Source: Streptomyces monomycini (GTDB lineage Bacteria; Actinomycetota; Actinomycetes; Streptomycetales; Streptomycetaceae). Taken from it: a DNA stretch of 52,143 bases. The translations under genes and the position numbers were made by a program. Within the stretch, counting starts at the first letter, position 1. Each line of letters begins with the position of its first letter. Below, piece after piece: positions 14,832-22,404 of this stretch. Below the pieces are notes generated by a model, which was not told the origin of the DNA, did no database searches, and saw only the letters and a list, made by a program, of their open reading frames with translations. Where the stretch lies: positions 1 to 52,143 of the forward strand of contig NZ_JAFIQY010000055.1 in the NCBI RefSeq assembly GCF_022271435.1, written 5' to 3'.

Positions 14832-16325
14832 ATGCCCGAACGCCGTACCGTCGCCCTTGTCACTCTTGGCTGCGCCCGTAACGAGGTGGACTCGGAGGAG
14901 CTCGCAGGCCGCCTGGCAGCGGACGGCTGGGACCTCGTCGAGGACGCCGCCGATGCCGATGTCGCCGTCGTCAACACCTGCGGTTTCGTCGAGGCCGCCA
15001 AGAAGGACTCCGTCGATGCCCTGCTGGAGGCCAACGACCTGAAGGACCACGGCCGCACCCAGGCGGTGGTGGCCGTCGGCTGCATGGCCGAGCGGTACGG
15101 CAAGGAGCTGGCCGACGCCCTGCCGGAGGCCGACGGCGTCCTCGGCTTCGACGACTACAGCGACATCTCCGGGCGGCTGCAGACGATCCTGAGCGGCGGC
15201 AACGTCGAGGCGCACGCCCCGCGCGACCGCCGCAAGCTGCTGCCGATCAGCCCCGCCGAGCGCCAGGACGCCGCAGGCGTCGCCCTGCCCGGCCATGGCG
15301 CCGCGGAACCGGCTCCGGCCCCCGCGGACCTGCCGGAGGGCGTGGCGCCCGCCTCAGGGCCCCGTGCGCCGCTCCGGCGCCGGCTGGGCACCAGCCCGGT
15401 CGCCTCCGTGAAGCTGGCCTCCGGCTGTGACCGCCGCTGCTCCTTCTGCGCCATCCCGTCCTTCCGCGGCTCCTTCATCTCGCGCCGCCCCTCCGACGTG
15501 CTCGGCGAGACCCGCTGGCTGGCGGAGCAGGGCGTGAAGGAGATCATGCTGGTCTCCGAGAACAACACCTCCTACGGCAAGGACCTGGGCGACATCCGCC
15601 TGCTGGAGACGCTGCTGCCGGAGCTGGCCGCCGTCGACGGCCTGGAGCGCGTCCGGGTCAGCTACCTCCAGCCCGCCGAGATGCGCCCCGGCCTGATCGA
15701 CGTGCTGACGGAGACCGACAAGGTCGCCCCGTACTTCGACCTGTCCTTCCAGCACTCGGCACCGGGTGTGCTGCGCGCCATGCGGCGCTTCGGCGACACC
15801 GACCGCTTCCTGGGCCTGCTGGAGCAGATCCGCGGGAAGGCGCCGCAGGCCGGTGCCCGCTCGAACTTCATCGTCGGCTTCCCCGGCGAGACCGAGGACG
15901 ACGTCGCCGAGCTGGAGCGCTTCCTGACCGGGGCCCGGCTGGACGCGATCGGCGTGTTCGGCTACTCCGACGAGGACGGCACCGAGGCCGCCACGTACGA
16001 GAAGAAGGTCGACCCGGACGAGGTCGCCGAGCGCCTCGCGCACATCTCCCGGCTGGCCGAGGAGCTGACCGCGCAGCGCGCCGAGGAACGGCTGGGGGAG
16101 ACCCTCAGCGTTCTGGTGGACAGCGTCGACGAGGAGGACGGGGTCGTGGGGCGCGCGGCGCACCAGGCCCCCGAGACCGACGGCGTCACCTTGCTGCGCA
16201 CCTCACTCGATCTCGCGCCGGGTCGTATGGTCGAAGCAAAGGTCGTGTCCAGCGAGGGCGTCGACCTGGTGGCCGAGGTGCTGTCGGTGGACGGCGCGCC
16301 GTGTACTGAGGAGGCGGGCAGATGA
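14832..16325 (+). CDS. rimO: ribosomal protein S12 methylthiotransferase RimO
   Basis: 497 aa from ATG 14832. An N-terminal UPF0004 domain (VALVTLGCARNEVDSEEL, with conserved Cys) is followed by a radical-SAM core with the CxxxCxxC cluster motif in SGCDRRCSFCAIPSF (Cys about 199, 203 and 206) and a C-terminal TRAM domain. It adds a methylthio group to an aspartate of ribosomal protein S12 using two Fe-S clusters. A variable insert (about 140-180) rich in Ala and Pro separates the first two domains. No SD; TACGCT (14820-14825) lies 6 nt upstream of the ATG, consistent with leaderless initiation. The stop overlaps the pgsA start (ATGA), indicating coupled translation. Confidence 0.93.
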   Translation: MPERRTVALVTLGCARNEVDSEELAGRLAADGWDLVEDAADADVAVVNTCGFVEAAKKDSVDALLEANDLKDHGRTQAVVAVGCMAERYGKELADALPEADGVLGFDDYSDISGRLQTILSGGNVEAHAPRDRRKLLPISPAERQDAAGVALPGHGAAEPAPAPADLPEGVAPASGPRAPLRRRLGTSPVASVKLASGCDRRCSFCAIPSFRGSFISRRPSDVLGETRWLAEQGVKEIMLVSENNTSYGKDLGDIRLLETLLPELAAVDGLERVRVSYLQPAEMRPGLIDVLTETDKVAPYFDLSFQHSAPGVLRAMRRFGDTDRFLGLLEQIRGKAPQAGARSNFIVGFPGETEDDVAELERFLTGARLDAIGVFGYSDEDGTEAATYEKKVDPDEVAERLAHISRLAEELTAQRAEERLGETLSVLVDSVDEEDGVVGRAAHQAPETDGVTLLRTSLDLAPGRMVEAKVVSSEGVDLVAEVLSVDGAPCTEEAGR

Positions 16326-17065
16326 CCGGAGTCCCGGCTTCCGCGGCCGGTGGGCACCACCGCCCGGCGCCGGCCGTCCGGACGGCCGGACTGTGGAACA
16401 TCGCCAACGTCCTGACCATGGTGCGGCTGCTGCTCGTACCGGCCTTCGTGATGCTGCTGATGCACGGCGACGGCTACGACCCGGCCTGGCGCTCGTTCGC
16501 CTGGGCGGCGTTCGCCATCGCCATGATCACCGACCTGTTCGACGGCCACCTGGCACGCCAGTACGACCTGGTGACGGACTTCGGGAAGATCGCCGACCCG
16601 ATCGCGGACAAAGCGATCATGGGCGCAGCGCTGATCTGTCTGTCCATCCTGGACGACCTTCCCTGGTGGGTGACCGGCGTCATCCTCTTCCGGGAGCTGG
16701 GCATCACCCTGATGCGGTTCTGGGTGATCAAGCACGGGGTGATCCCCGCCAGCCGCGGCGGAAAGCTGAAGACCCTCGCCCAGGGCACCGCGGTCGGCAT
16801 GTACGTGCTCATGCTGACCGGGCCGCTGGCGTCGTTCCGGTGGTGGGTGATGGCGGTCGCCGTGGCGCTGACCGTCGTGACCGGCCTGGACTACGTACGG
16901 CAGGCGGTCGTCCTGCGGCGCGCCGGGCTGGCCGAGGCGCGGGCCGTACAGGCCGAGGAGCGGGCCAGGACGGCCGCGGAGGCGCACGGCGACGGCCCTG
17001 CCGGGAGCGCGGGGGCCGCGGGCCGGTCCGGCGCCGTGGCGGACGACGGGAACTCCGTACGGTGA
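16322..17065 (+). CDS. pgsA: CDP-diacylglycerol-glycerol-3-phosphate 3-phosphatidyltransferase
   Basis: 247 aa; ATG 16322 overlaps the rimO stop. The CDP-alcohol phosphatidyltransferase signature is intact: DLFDGHLAR then GKIADPIAD, with the first Asp at about residue 71. Several hydrophobic helices run from about 28 to 195. The C-terminal tail (about 200-247) is Ala/Gly-rich and charged. It makes phosphatidylglycerophosphate at the membrane. A related family member could instead use another alcohol acceptor, since actinobacteria carry several PgsA-like enzymes. Confidence 0.88.
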   Translation: MTGVPASAAGGHHRPAPAVRTAGLWNIANVLTMVRLLLVPAFVMLLMHGDGYDPAWRSFAWAAFAIAMITDLFDGHLARQYDLVTDFGKIADPIADKAIMGAALICLSILDDLPWWVTGVILFRELGITLMRFWVIKHGVIPASRGGKLKTLAQGTAVGMYVLMLTGPLASFRWWVMAVAVALTVVTGLDYVRQAVVLRRAGLAEARAVQAEERARTAAEAHGDGPAGSAGAAGRSGAVADDGNSVR

Positions 17066-17098
17066 ATCCGGAGCCGGCCGCCCGGGCGACCTTCCGAA

Positions 17099-17773
17099 GT
17101 GGCTGCGGAAATGCGCGCTGATACGGGCCGGAAGGCGGGCGGGGAAGCGGGCGGCGAGGCCGCCGACGCCCCTGACGCCTCTGACGCCTCGGACGCTTTT
17201 GACGTCCCCGAGGCCGTGCGTGCCTCGGTGGGCGAGGGGGACGGGGAGCCGACCGCCGAGGCGGCGTCCGCGGCGGCGCGGGTGCTCGACCTCCTCGCCG
17301 CGCGCGGGCAGAGCCTGGCCGTCGCCGAGTCGCTCACGGGCGGGCTGGTGGCCGGGGCGCTCACCGGGGTACCCGGAGCCTCCCGGGTCTTCCGGGGCTC
17401 CGTGACGGCGTACGCGACCGAGCTCAAACGGGACATTCTCCAGGTCGACGGGTTGCTGCTCGACGCGCGCGGAGCCGTGGACGCGGAGGTTGCCCGCCAG
17501 ATGGCCCGTGGTGTAAGGCGTGTGCTGAGCGCGCACTGGGGTATCGCCACTACAGGGGTTGCCGGTCCGGACCCCCAGGACGGACAGCCCGTAGGCACCG
17601 TCTTCGTCGCGGCCGACGGCCCCGGCGGAGCGGGCGGTGTGCTGCGCCTCACGCTGGACGGCGACCGTCGGCGGATCCGCCGGGACACGGTGGCCGCGGC
17701 GCTCCGGCTGCTGGTGAGCCAACTGACAGAGAACGCGGCCGCACAGGATACGGAACAACGGGGGGAAAATTGA
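17099..17773 (+). CDS. cinA: CinA C-terminal-domain protein (NMN amidohydrolase PncC type)
   Basis: 224 aa from GTG 17099 (ATG 17111 is an alternative). Residues about 60-215 match the CinA C-terminal domain: LAVAESLTGGLVAGALTGVPG, SVTAYATELKRDIL, and GIATTGVAGPDPQDGQPVGTVF, with the Ser/Thr and Lys typical of NMN deamidases. The N-terminal nucleotide-binding half of full-length CinA is absent, which is usual in this lineage. The first 50 residues hold a low-complexity Asp/Ala/Ser run encoded by a 9-bp repeat (17163-17205). It lies 33 nt after pgsA in the conserved pgsA-cinA-clgR order. Confidence 0.85.
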   Translation: MAAEMRADTGRKAGGEAGGEAADAPDASDASDAFDVPEAVRASVGEGDGEPTAEAASAAARVLDLLAARGQSLAVAESLTGGLVAGALTGVPGASRVFRGSVTAYATELKRDILQVDGLLLDARGAVDAEVARQMARGVRRVLSAHWGIATTGVAGPDPQDGQPVGTVFVAADGPGGAGGVLRLTLDGDRRRIRRDTVAAALRLLVSQLTENAAAQDTEQRGEN

Positions 17774-17882
17774 TGTTTGCAGCCCTGAGTGAACACGAAC
17801 TCGCGCCCCGCACGGCCGAGGCCCGAGGCGGTACGGTGGGGCGAGAAGGATCCGGATCCGAGGTCCGAGGAGGGAGCCAGCG

Positions 17883-18266
17883 ATGATTCTGCTTCGTCGC
17901 CTGCTGGGTGACGTGCTGCGCCGACAGCGTCAGCGCCAGGGCCGCACCCTGCGCGAGGTCTCCTCCTCCGCCCGGGTGTCGCTCGGCTACTTGTCCGAGG
18001 TCGAACGGGGACAGAAGGAAGCCTCTTCCGAACTGCTCTCGGCGATCTGCGACGCGCTGGACGTGCGCATGTCCGAGCTCATGCGGGAGGTCAGCGACGA
18101 GCTGGCGCTCGCCGAGCTGGCGCGCTCCGCCGCCGCGAGCGACCCGGTGCCCGCACCGGTCCGCCCCAAGCTGAACTCGGTGTCCGTGACCTCGCTGGCC
18201 GGGGTGCCGGAGGACCGCGTGACGATCAAGGCTCCCGCGGAGGCCGTGGACGTCGTGGCGGCCTGA
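17883..18266 (+). CDS. clgR: XRE-family transcriptional activator ClgR
   Basis: 127 aa from ATG 17883, with GAGGAGGG about 7 nt upstream. A Cro/C1 HTH fills about 5-70 (LREVSSSARVSLGYLSEVERG, then EASSELLSAICDALDV). The rest is a flexible tail ending in Val-Ala-Ala. In Streptomyces and corynebacteria ClgR activates clp protease and lon genes and is itself destroyed by ClpP; a terminal Ala-Ala is the sort of end such proteases recognise. Its position after pgsA and cinA is the conserved actinobacterial context. Confidence 0.88.
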   Translation: MILLRRLLGDVLRRQRQRQGRTLREVSSSARVSLGYLSEVERGQKEASSELLSAICDALDVRMSELMREVSDELALAELARSAAASDPVPAPVRPKLNSVSVTSLAGVPEDRVTIKAPAEAVDVVAA

Positions 18267-18417
18267 GGCCGTGGGCTCCGGGCCCTTCCGCGTCCGTCTG
18301 CCCGGGTGCCCCTCCCGAGTGCGCTGAGTGCGCCGAGCGCCTGTGAGGGCGTTACCGCGAGCTTCCTGAGCGCCGGTGAGTGCCGTACGCGCCCTGTGGG
18401 CTTTCCTGAACTTCCCT

Positions 18418-18448
18418 GACCCCCGTCCGGCGCCGCTGGGCGGGGGTC
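18418..18448 (+). terminator. hairpin terminator after clgR
   Basis: Arms GACCCCCG (18418-18425) and CGGGGGTC (18441-18448) pair across a 15-nt loop in the 368-nt gap between clgR and dps. No T-run is present. The remainder of 18267-18417 shows only short GAG/GCG-type repeats and no coding signal. Confidence 0.5.
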
Positions 18449-18534
18449 GCGGCGTCATGGGGCCGTGCGGTCCGAGTGCCCGGGGCGAAGGACGGGGGCG
18501 GCGAGGACCTTCGTCCTGAAGGTGAAGGGTCCGC

Positions 18535-18559
18535 GCATTACCGCAGCACATCTGGGTAC
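18535..18559 (+). promoter_or_regulatory. SigB-type promoter upstream of dps
   Basis: GCAT (18535-18538) and GGGTAC (18554-18559) are separated by 15 nt, fitting the Streptomyces SigB consensus GNNT-N14-16-GGGTA(C/T). It lies about 75 nt upstream of the dps ATG. SigB control of a Dps gene and an OsaC-type SigB regulator in the same region fit together. Confidence 0.55.
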
Positions 18560-18595
18560 CCGATCCGTACAGACAGGAACAATCGTTTGTACGAC

Positions 18596-18617
18596 GGGCG
18601 AACGTATTCATTCGCCC
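18596..18617 (+). promoter_or_regulatory. hairpin abutting the dps ribosome-binding site
   Basis: GGGCGAA (18596-18602) and TTCGCCC (18611-18617) form a 7-bp stem ending 4 nt before the SD (AAGGAG, 18622-18627). It could modulate translation of dps mRNA, or be an operator. Function is inferred from position only. Confidence 0.4.
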
Positions 18618-18634
18618 TGAAAAGGAGTAAATGG

Positions 18635-19105
18635 ATGTCTGTCGTCAAGAGCACGCTGTCCGACGACGCGCGCAAGGTGGTCGGGGAAGCACTGCAGGGA
18701 GCCCTCGTCGACCTGGTGGATCTCTCGCTCGTGGCGAAGCAGGTCCACTGGAACATCATCGGCCCGCGTTTCCGGTCCGTACATCTCCAGCTCGACGATG
18801 TCGTGGACACGGCCCGCGCCTACGCCGACACGGTGGCCGAGCGTGCCTCGGCGATCGGTGTCTCCCCGGACGGCCGGGCCGAGACGGTCTCGAAGACCAG
18901 CGGCATCGACACGGTGCAGGACAACTGGATCAAGGACGCCGAGGTCGTCCGGGTCGTGACCGACGCGCTCGGCGCCGTCATCGCCCGGATGCGTGAGCGC
19001 ATCCGCGTCACGGACGAGCCCGACCCGGTCTCCCAGGACATCCTCATCGGCCTGACCGCCGACCTGGAGAAGCACCACTGGATGTTCCAGGCCGAGTCCG
19101 CCTGA
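18635..19105 (+). CDS. dpsC: Dps-family DNA-protecting ferritin
   Basis: 156 aa from ATG 18635, with AAGGAG 7 nt upstream. The ATG 4 nt earlier is out of frame. The ferroxidase ligands are spaced as in the family: His38, His50, Asp65 and Glu69 (VHWNIIG and FRSVHLQLDD segments). No long Lys-rich N-terminal tail is present. It stores iron and protects DNA from peroxide, forming a 12-mer. The gene has its own promoter and terminator. S. coelicolor has three dps genes; dpsC is assigned here by gene order and is less certain than the family. Confidence 0.9.
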   Translation: MSVVKSTLSDDARKVVGEALQGALVDLVDLSLVAKQVHWNIIGPRFRSVHLQLDDVVDTARAYADTVAERASAIGVSPDGRAETVSKTSGIDTVQDNWIKDAEVVRVVTDALGAVIARMRERIRVTDEPDPVSQDILIGLTADLEKHHWMFQAESA

Positions 19106-19168
19106 CCGGTCGTGGCCCTTCCCGGCCGGCCGGTCCGTATGCAGCGTGACCAGCCAACCAGTCTCTTC

Positions 19169-19199
19169 AGCGCCCCTCTGATGCCGTCAGGGGGGCGCT
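19169..19199 (+). terminator. terminator after dps
   Basis: Arms AGCGCCCCTCTGA (19169-19181) and TCAGGGGGGCGCT (19187-19199) pair with a single non-Watson-Crick position around a 5-nt loop, 64 nt past the dps stop. Confidence 0.7.
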
Positions 19200-19244
19200 T
19201 GGGCGTTACGGGGAGCCGGCCGTCACGGGCCGGGTCCTCGGTCG

Positions 19245-19455
19245 TCACGGGCGGGGCCGGAGGCGGTGCCCTTCGAGGGTGACGACGAGGCCGTGGCGGG
19301 CGATCTCTGGTGCGCCAGCGCGGGCCCACCGCCGGTGGGCCGCCTCGATCCCGTCCCGGAGCCGGTGGGCGAGGAGAGCCGCGTGGAAGCCGGTGCCGGT
19401 GCCGATCTCCACTACGCGTTGCCCGTCGCCGAAGGCAGCGGACGGTGACGTGGCC
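19245..19455 (-). pseudogene. remnant of an isoaspartate-type SAM methyltransferase
   Basis: No start codon and no complete gene. Reading the minus strand from about 19455, an open stretch carries GQRVVEIGTGTGFHAALLAH (SAM-binding motif I of PCMT-like methyltransferases). It then runs after only a few residues into RRWARAGAPEIARHGLVVTL and EGHRLRP, which resembles the family C-terminus, and stops at 19245-19247. The catalytic middle, about 150-200 residues, has been deleted in frame and the N-terminal half is gone. Relatives of this sub-type occur with ATP-grasp enzymes in peptide-modification clusters, so this may be a scar of a lost RiPP locus. The family assignment is by eye. Confidence 0.55.
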
Positions 19456-19572
19456 GTGCGACCCGCGTGACGGAGTGCCGCGGTGGCGTGTCTGTGAATC
19501 GGGAAGGTGTGGGCGGACGATCATGTTGGGGAAACGAACGCCGGATCAGCAACGTACGGAGGAGTGTCCGCT

Positions 19573-19992
19573 ATGTCGAAACCCCCGCTGCCGCAAGAGG
19601 CGGTCGCCATGCTGGAGAAGGCCAACCCGGCCGTCATCACGACCCTGCGGTCGGACGGTCAGCCGGTCTCCACGGCGACCTGGTACCTCTGGGACGACGG
19701 CCGGGTGCTCGTCAACATGGACGAGGGCCGCAAGCGCCTGCAGCACCTGCGGAACGACCCCCGGGTGACGATCACCATCCTCGACGAGTCGAGCTGGTAC
19801 ACCCACATCAGCATCATCGGCCGCGTCACCGAGTTCCGTGCGGACGAGGACCTGGCCGACATCGACCGGCTGGCTCGTCACTACCTCGACGATTCCTACC
19901 CGCAGCGCGACCGTGCCCGGGTCAGCGCCTGGATCGAGATCGACCGCTGGCACGGCTGGGGCACGCTCAAGGACAGCAGCCAGGCCGGCTGA
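19573..19992 (+). CDS. PPOX-class flavin/F420-dependent oxidoreductase
   Basis: 139 aa from ATG 19573 with GGAGG about 10 nt upstream. It has a split-barrel pyridoxamine-5-phosphate-oxidase-like fold: PAVITTLRSDGQPVSTATWYLW, then VLVNMDEGRKRLQHLRNDPRV and a SSWYTHISIIGRVTEF strand. The length suits the single-domain FDOR family that uses F420 or FMN for redox reactions. The substrate cannot be read from sequence. It is a monocistronic gene, with a hairpin terminator following. Confidence 0.85.
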   Translation: MSKPPLPQEAVAMLEKANPAVITTLRSDGQPVSTATWYLWDDGRVLVNMDEGRKRLQHLRNDPRVTITILDESSWYTHISIIGRVTEFRADEDLADIDRLARHYLDDSYPQRDRARVSAWIEIDRWHGWGTLKDSSQAG

Positions 19993-20006
19993 CGTTCCAT
20001 GGGACG

Positions 20007-20033
20007 GACCTCCCCCGGGATGCGGGGGAGGTC
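20007..20033 (+). terminator. terminator after the PPOX gene
   Basis: Arms GACCTCCCCCG (20007-20017) and CGGGGGAGGTC (20023-20033) pair perfectly around GGATG, and TTG follows. Confidence 0.8.
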
Positions 20034-20125
20034 TTGTGCCGAAGCTGTGCGTTTCTGCGTCCGGCCTACGGCCGGCACCTCAGCCGCAGCCGTGGACAGT
20101 GATCTTGTCGGGGGTGATGGTGCTC

Positions 20126-20308
20126 ATGACTGGTGAGCCCTTGCGTGTGGCCCTTGCCGAGCTGCGGGAGTCGTTCGACGTGCTGCTGCGCCATGGCGAA
20201 GCCACGGCGGGCACCGAGGTGACCCTGGACAAGGAGTACTTCTGGTCCGTGCCTTTCCATCTGGTCCGGCTCGCTGATGTCCTGCGAGCGATCGGCCATG
20301 ACCTCTGA
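20126..20308 (+). CDS. small hypothetical protein
   Basis: 60 aa from ATG 20126; in-frame GTG 20114 and ATG 20117 are alternatives, but the G-run at 20109-20114 best serves 20126. It has two parts: an amphipathic helix (LRVALAELRESFDVLLRHGE) and an aromatic segment (EVTLDKEYFWSVPFHLV). No membrane helix and no family recognised. Codon use looks streptomycete, and I consider it probably real. Confidence 0.5.
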   Translation: MTGEPLRVALAELRESFDVLLRHGEATAGTEVTLDKEYFWSVPFHLVRLADVLRAIGHDL

Positions 20309-20407
20309 CCTACCCGGGGGCCGTGCGGACGCGGGAGTTACGACGGTGACCGCATCCGCCTGCGACACCGACCCTGGCCGGCAAGGTCAGAATCCACGGC
20401 TGGACCA

Positions 20408-20917
20408 CTAGGCGGCGAGTTCGTACGCCTCCAGACGTTTGATCATTCGGCGGACCACCAGCAGGGGAATCACGCCGAAGACGCCGAACGACATGTCGAT
20501 CAGCTGCCAGTAGAACGGAATTCCGCGGATCGAGCCGCAGATGAGGGCCAGTGGAATGATTCCCGCGCAGGCGATCATGCCGAAGTCGATGACCCAGATG
20601 TTGCGGACCGGATCGCGGAACGGGCCGTAGAACGCCACCGCGATGACCAGGTGGGCGAACGCCAGCCAGTCCGTTCCGTACAGCATGAACGGATACTTCG
20701 CGTCGGTCGCCTCCAGCCCCTCCCGGGCTCTGCCGATCCACTCCACCAGCCCCGGGAAATGCCCGGCGAGTGATGACGCGTCCGACCGCAGCAGTTCGTC
20801 GGCCCACCGGATTTCCGTGGCGAGCGGAAAAGCCGTCAGCCCGCTCAGTACGAGACCGATGATGAAGACGACAAGCCAGATACGAATACGGCGCCGAAGC
20901 GCCTTACGCCCCTCCAT
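20408..20917 (-). CDS. four-helix hypothetical membrane protein
   Basis: 169 aa from ATG 20917. A basic N-terminus (EGRKALRRRIRI) precedes a first membrane helix (about 13-33). A roughly 45-residue loop containing a KYPFMLYGTDWLAFAHL segment follows, then three more helices, ending with basic RRMIKRLEAYELAA. Not assigned to a function. No SD; TACGCT (20925-20930, minus strand) is 7 nt upstream of the ATG, fitting a leaderless message. It is encoded 80 nt downstream of hemC on the same strand. Confidence 0.7.
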   Translation of the reverse strand: MEGRKALRRRIRIWLVVFIIGLVLSGLTAFPLATEIRWADELLRSDASSLAGHFPGLVEWIGRAREGLEATDAKYPFMLYGTDWLAFAHLVIAVAFYGPFRDPVRNIWVIDFGMIACAGIIPLALICGSIRGIPFYWQLIDMSFGVFGVIPLLVVRRMIKRLEAYELAA

Positions 20918-20997
20918 GATCGGGAGCGTACGCCTGTCTTCACCGGCCTTTCGGGCCGGGGTCGGTGTGCGAAATGCGGGAGGTGCGGGAAAGCGGT

Positions 20998-22056
20998 TCA
21001 GAGCGGGATTCCGGTGTCGATCAGGGAGCGGGCACCCTGGCTGAGGAGTTCGGTGGCGGCGTGCGCGCCGAGTGCCGCCGGGTCGTGCGGGGCGTCGCTG
21101 CACAGATGGACCTGCGCGAAGGCGGCGCCGTCCGGGGAGAAGACCATGCCGCGCAGGGAGAGCCGGCCGCCCGGGCCGGTGACGCAGTAGCCCGCGATGG
21201 GGCTGTTGCAGTGCCCGCGCAAGCCCTGGAGCATGACGCGTTCGGCGGTCGCCTCGGTGAGTGTGGGCTCGTGGTTGAGCTGTGCCAGCAGCGCGGCTAC
21301 GGCGCTGTCGTCGCGGCGGCACTCCAGGGACAGGACACCGGCGCCGACGGCCGGCAGCAGTTCCTCGACCTCGAAGACCTGCCGCGCCCGGTGGCTCAGG
21401 CCGAGCCGCGCCAGTCCGGCACCCGCCAGGACCAGGGCGTCGAGGGTGGGGGGTTGGGTGGGGTTGGTGGTGGGACCTGTGGGGCGAGTGGGTTGATCGG
21501 GTTGATCGGGTTGAGAGGAGTCGGTGAGGGCGGTGGGGGTGTGATGCTTGCCGTCCAGGAGGTCGAGACGGGTGCCCACCGCGCCGCGTACGGGGATGAT
21601 CCGCAGGTCGGGGCGGGTACGCAGGAGCTGGGCCCGGCGGCGTACGGAGGCGGTGCCGACCCGGGCGCCGGGCGGGAGCTCGTCGAGATGACGCACCGCC
21701 GAGTGGTCGGGGACGACCAGGACGTCGCGGGCGTCGGCGCGCTCCAGGTGGGCGGCGACGACCAGGCCCGCGCGGAGCGGCACATCGCCGGGCACGTCCT
21801 TGAGGCAGTGCAGCGCGAGATCGATGTCGCCGCTCTGCAACCGTGCGTCGAGCGCCTTCACGAACAGGCCCTTCCCGCCGATGCCGGACAGCTCGCCCTG
21901 CCAGAGATCGGCCTCGGTCCGGACCGGGACGGCCACGGTCCGCAGCCGCGGGTCGAGCTGGTGCAGCAGCTGGGTGACCTGGGCGGTCTGGGCGAGAGCC
22001 ATGGGGCTCGTACGGGTTCCGATGCGCAGCTCGCGGGCGGGGAAATCGGTGCTCAC
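20998..22056 (-). CDS. hemC: hydroxymethylbilane synthase (stand-alone HemC paralogue)
   Basis: 352 aa from GTG 22056, with GGAGG about 7 nt upstream. Porphobilinogen deaminase features are present: IGTRTSPMALAQ, GIGGKGLFVKALD, catalytic Asp in KDVP, the arginines of GTASVRRR and RGAVGTRL, and the dipyrromethane-cofactor Cys in LRGHCNSPIAG. It joins four porphobilinogens into hydroxymethylbilane. Unusual points: the motif reads HCLKDVP instead of HSxKDVP, LPAVGAG replaces LPAVGQG, and about 32 Pro/Thr/Gln-rich residues are inserted after the RGAVGTRL loop. There is no other haem gene beside it, whereas canonical hemC sits with hemA/B/D, so it is probably a second copy. Confidence 0.85.
   Translation of the reverse strand: MSTDFPARELRIGTRTSPMALAQTAQVTQLLHQLDPRLRTVAVPVRTEADLWQGELSGIGGKGLFVKALDARLQSGDIDLALHCLKDVPGDVPLRAGLVVAAHLERADARDVLVVPDHSAVRHLDELPPGARVGTASVRRRAQLLRTRPDLRIIPVRGAVGTRLDLLDGKHHTPTALTDSSQPDQPDQPTRPTGPTTNPTQPPTLDALVLAGAGLARLGLSHRARQVFEVEELLPAVGAGVLSLECRRDDSAVAALLAQLNHEPTLTEATAERVMLQGLRGHCNSPIAGYCVTGPGGRLSLRGMVFSPDGAAFAQVHLCSDAPHDPAALGAHAATELLSQGARSLIDTGIPL
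21443..21540 (-). repeat. low-complexity insert within hemC, G-rich on the plus strand
   Basis: The plus strand carries closely spaced G-runs (three or more G, from 21443 to 21484), followed by a 9-bp repeat (GGTTGATCG, about 21491-21510). On the coding strand it gives the Thr/Pro/Gln/Asp linker of hemC. The G-runs satisfy the simple G-quadruplex pattern on the non-coding strand. Confidence 0.6.
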
Positions 22057-22404
22057 GGGCGGCCTCCGTTCGGTGGATCTCGGGCGGTGCCCGCCGTCGG
22101 CGGTGATCATTCAGTGCAGCGTAGGAGACACCGGGCGACGGGCCGGGGAGGTGCGGGTTCGGGCTGGTGTACGGGGCGGAAGGCGGCGGGCGCGCCGGGG
22201 CGCGCGTCCGTCGGGCCGGGGGCCGGCCTCCGGGCGTCTGGATGCGGGCCGGGGGGTGGCGGGCGAAAATACCGGGAAGACAGAGATCCGTGAGAACGGG
22301 GTATGGACGAGCGGGCCCCGTCGAGATGTTCGCGCCGGTTGTGCCCCGGTGCGCCCTCCCGCTGGGCGGCTGCGTCCGTCTAGCGTCGGACGGAGGAGGC
22401 AGCC
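22057..22404. other. hemC / small membrane protein divergent intergenic region
   Basis: 348 nt separate the hemC start (minus) and the next gene (plus). The plus-strand gene has a weak -10 TAGCGT at 22381-22386 directly before its SD. GGGTAT (22299-22304) resembles a SigB -10, but no GNNT is correctly placed. No convincing hemC promoter was identified. Open frames here are composition artefacts. Confidence 0.35.

Noticed and set aside
18631..18634. ATG four bases before the dps start
   Set aside because: Out of frame with the ferroxidase domain and too close to the SD.
22285..22304. SigB-like GGGTAT upstream of the RGG protein gene
   Set aside because: No GNNT element 14-16 nt upstream.
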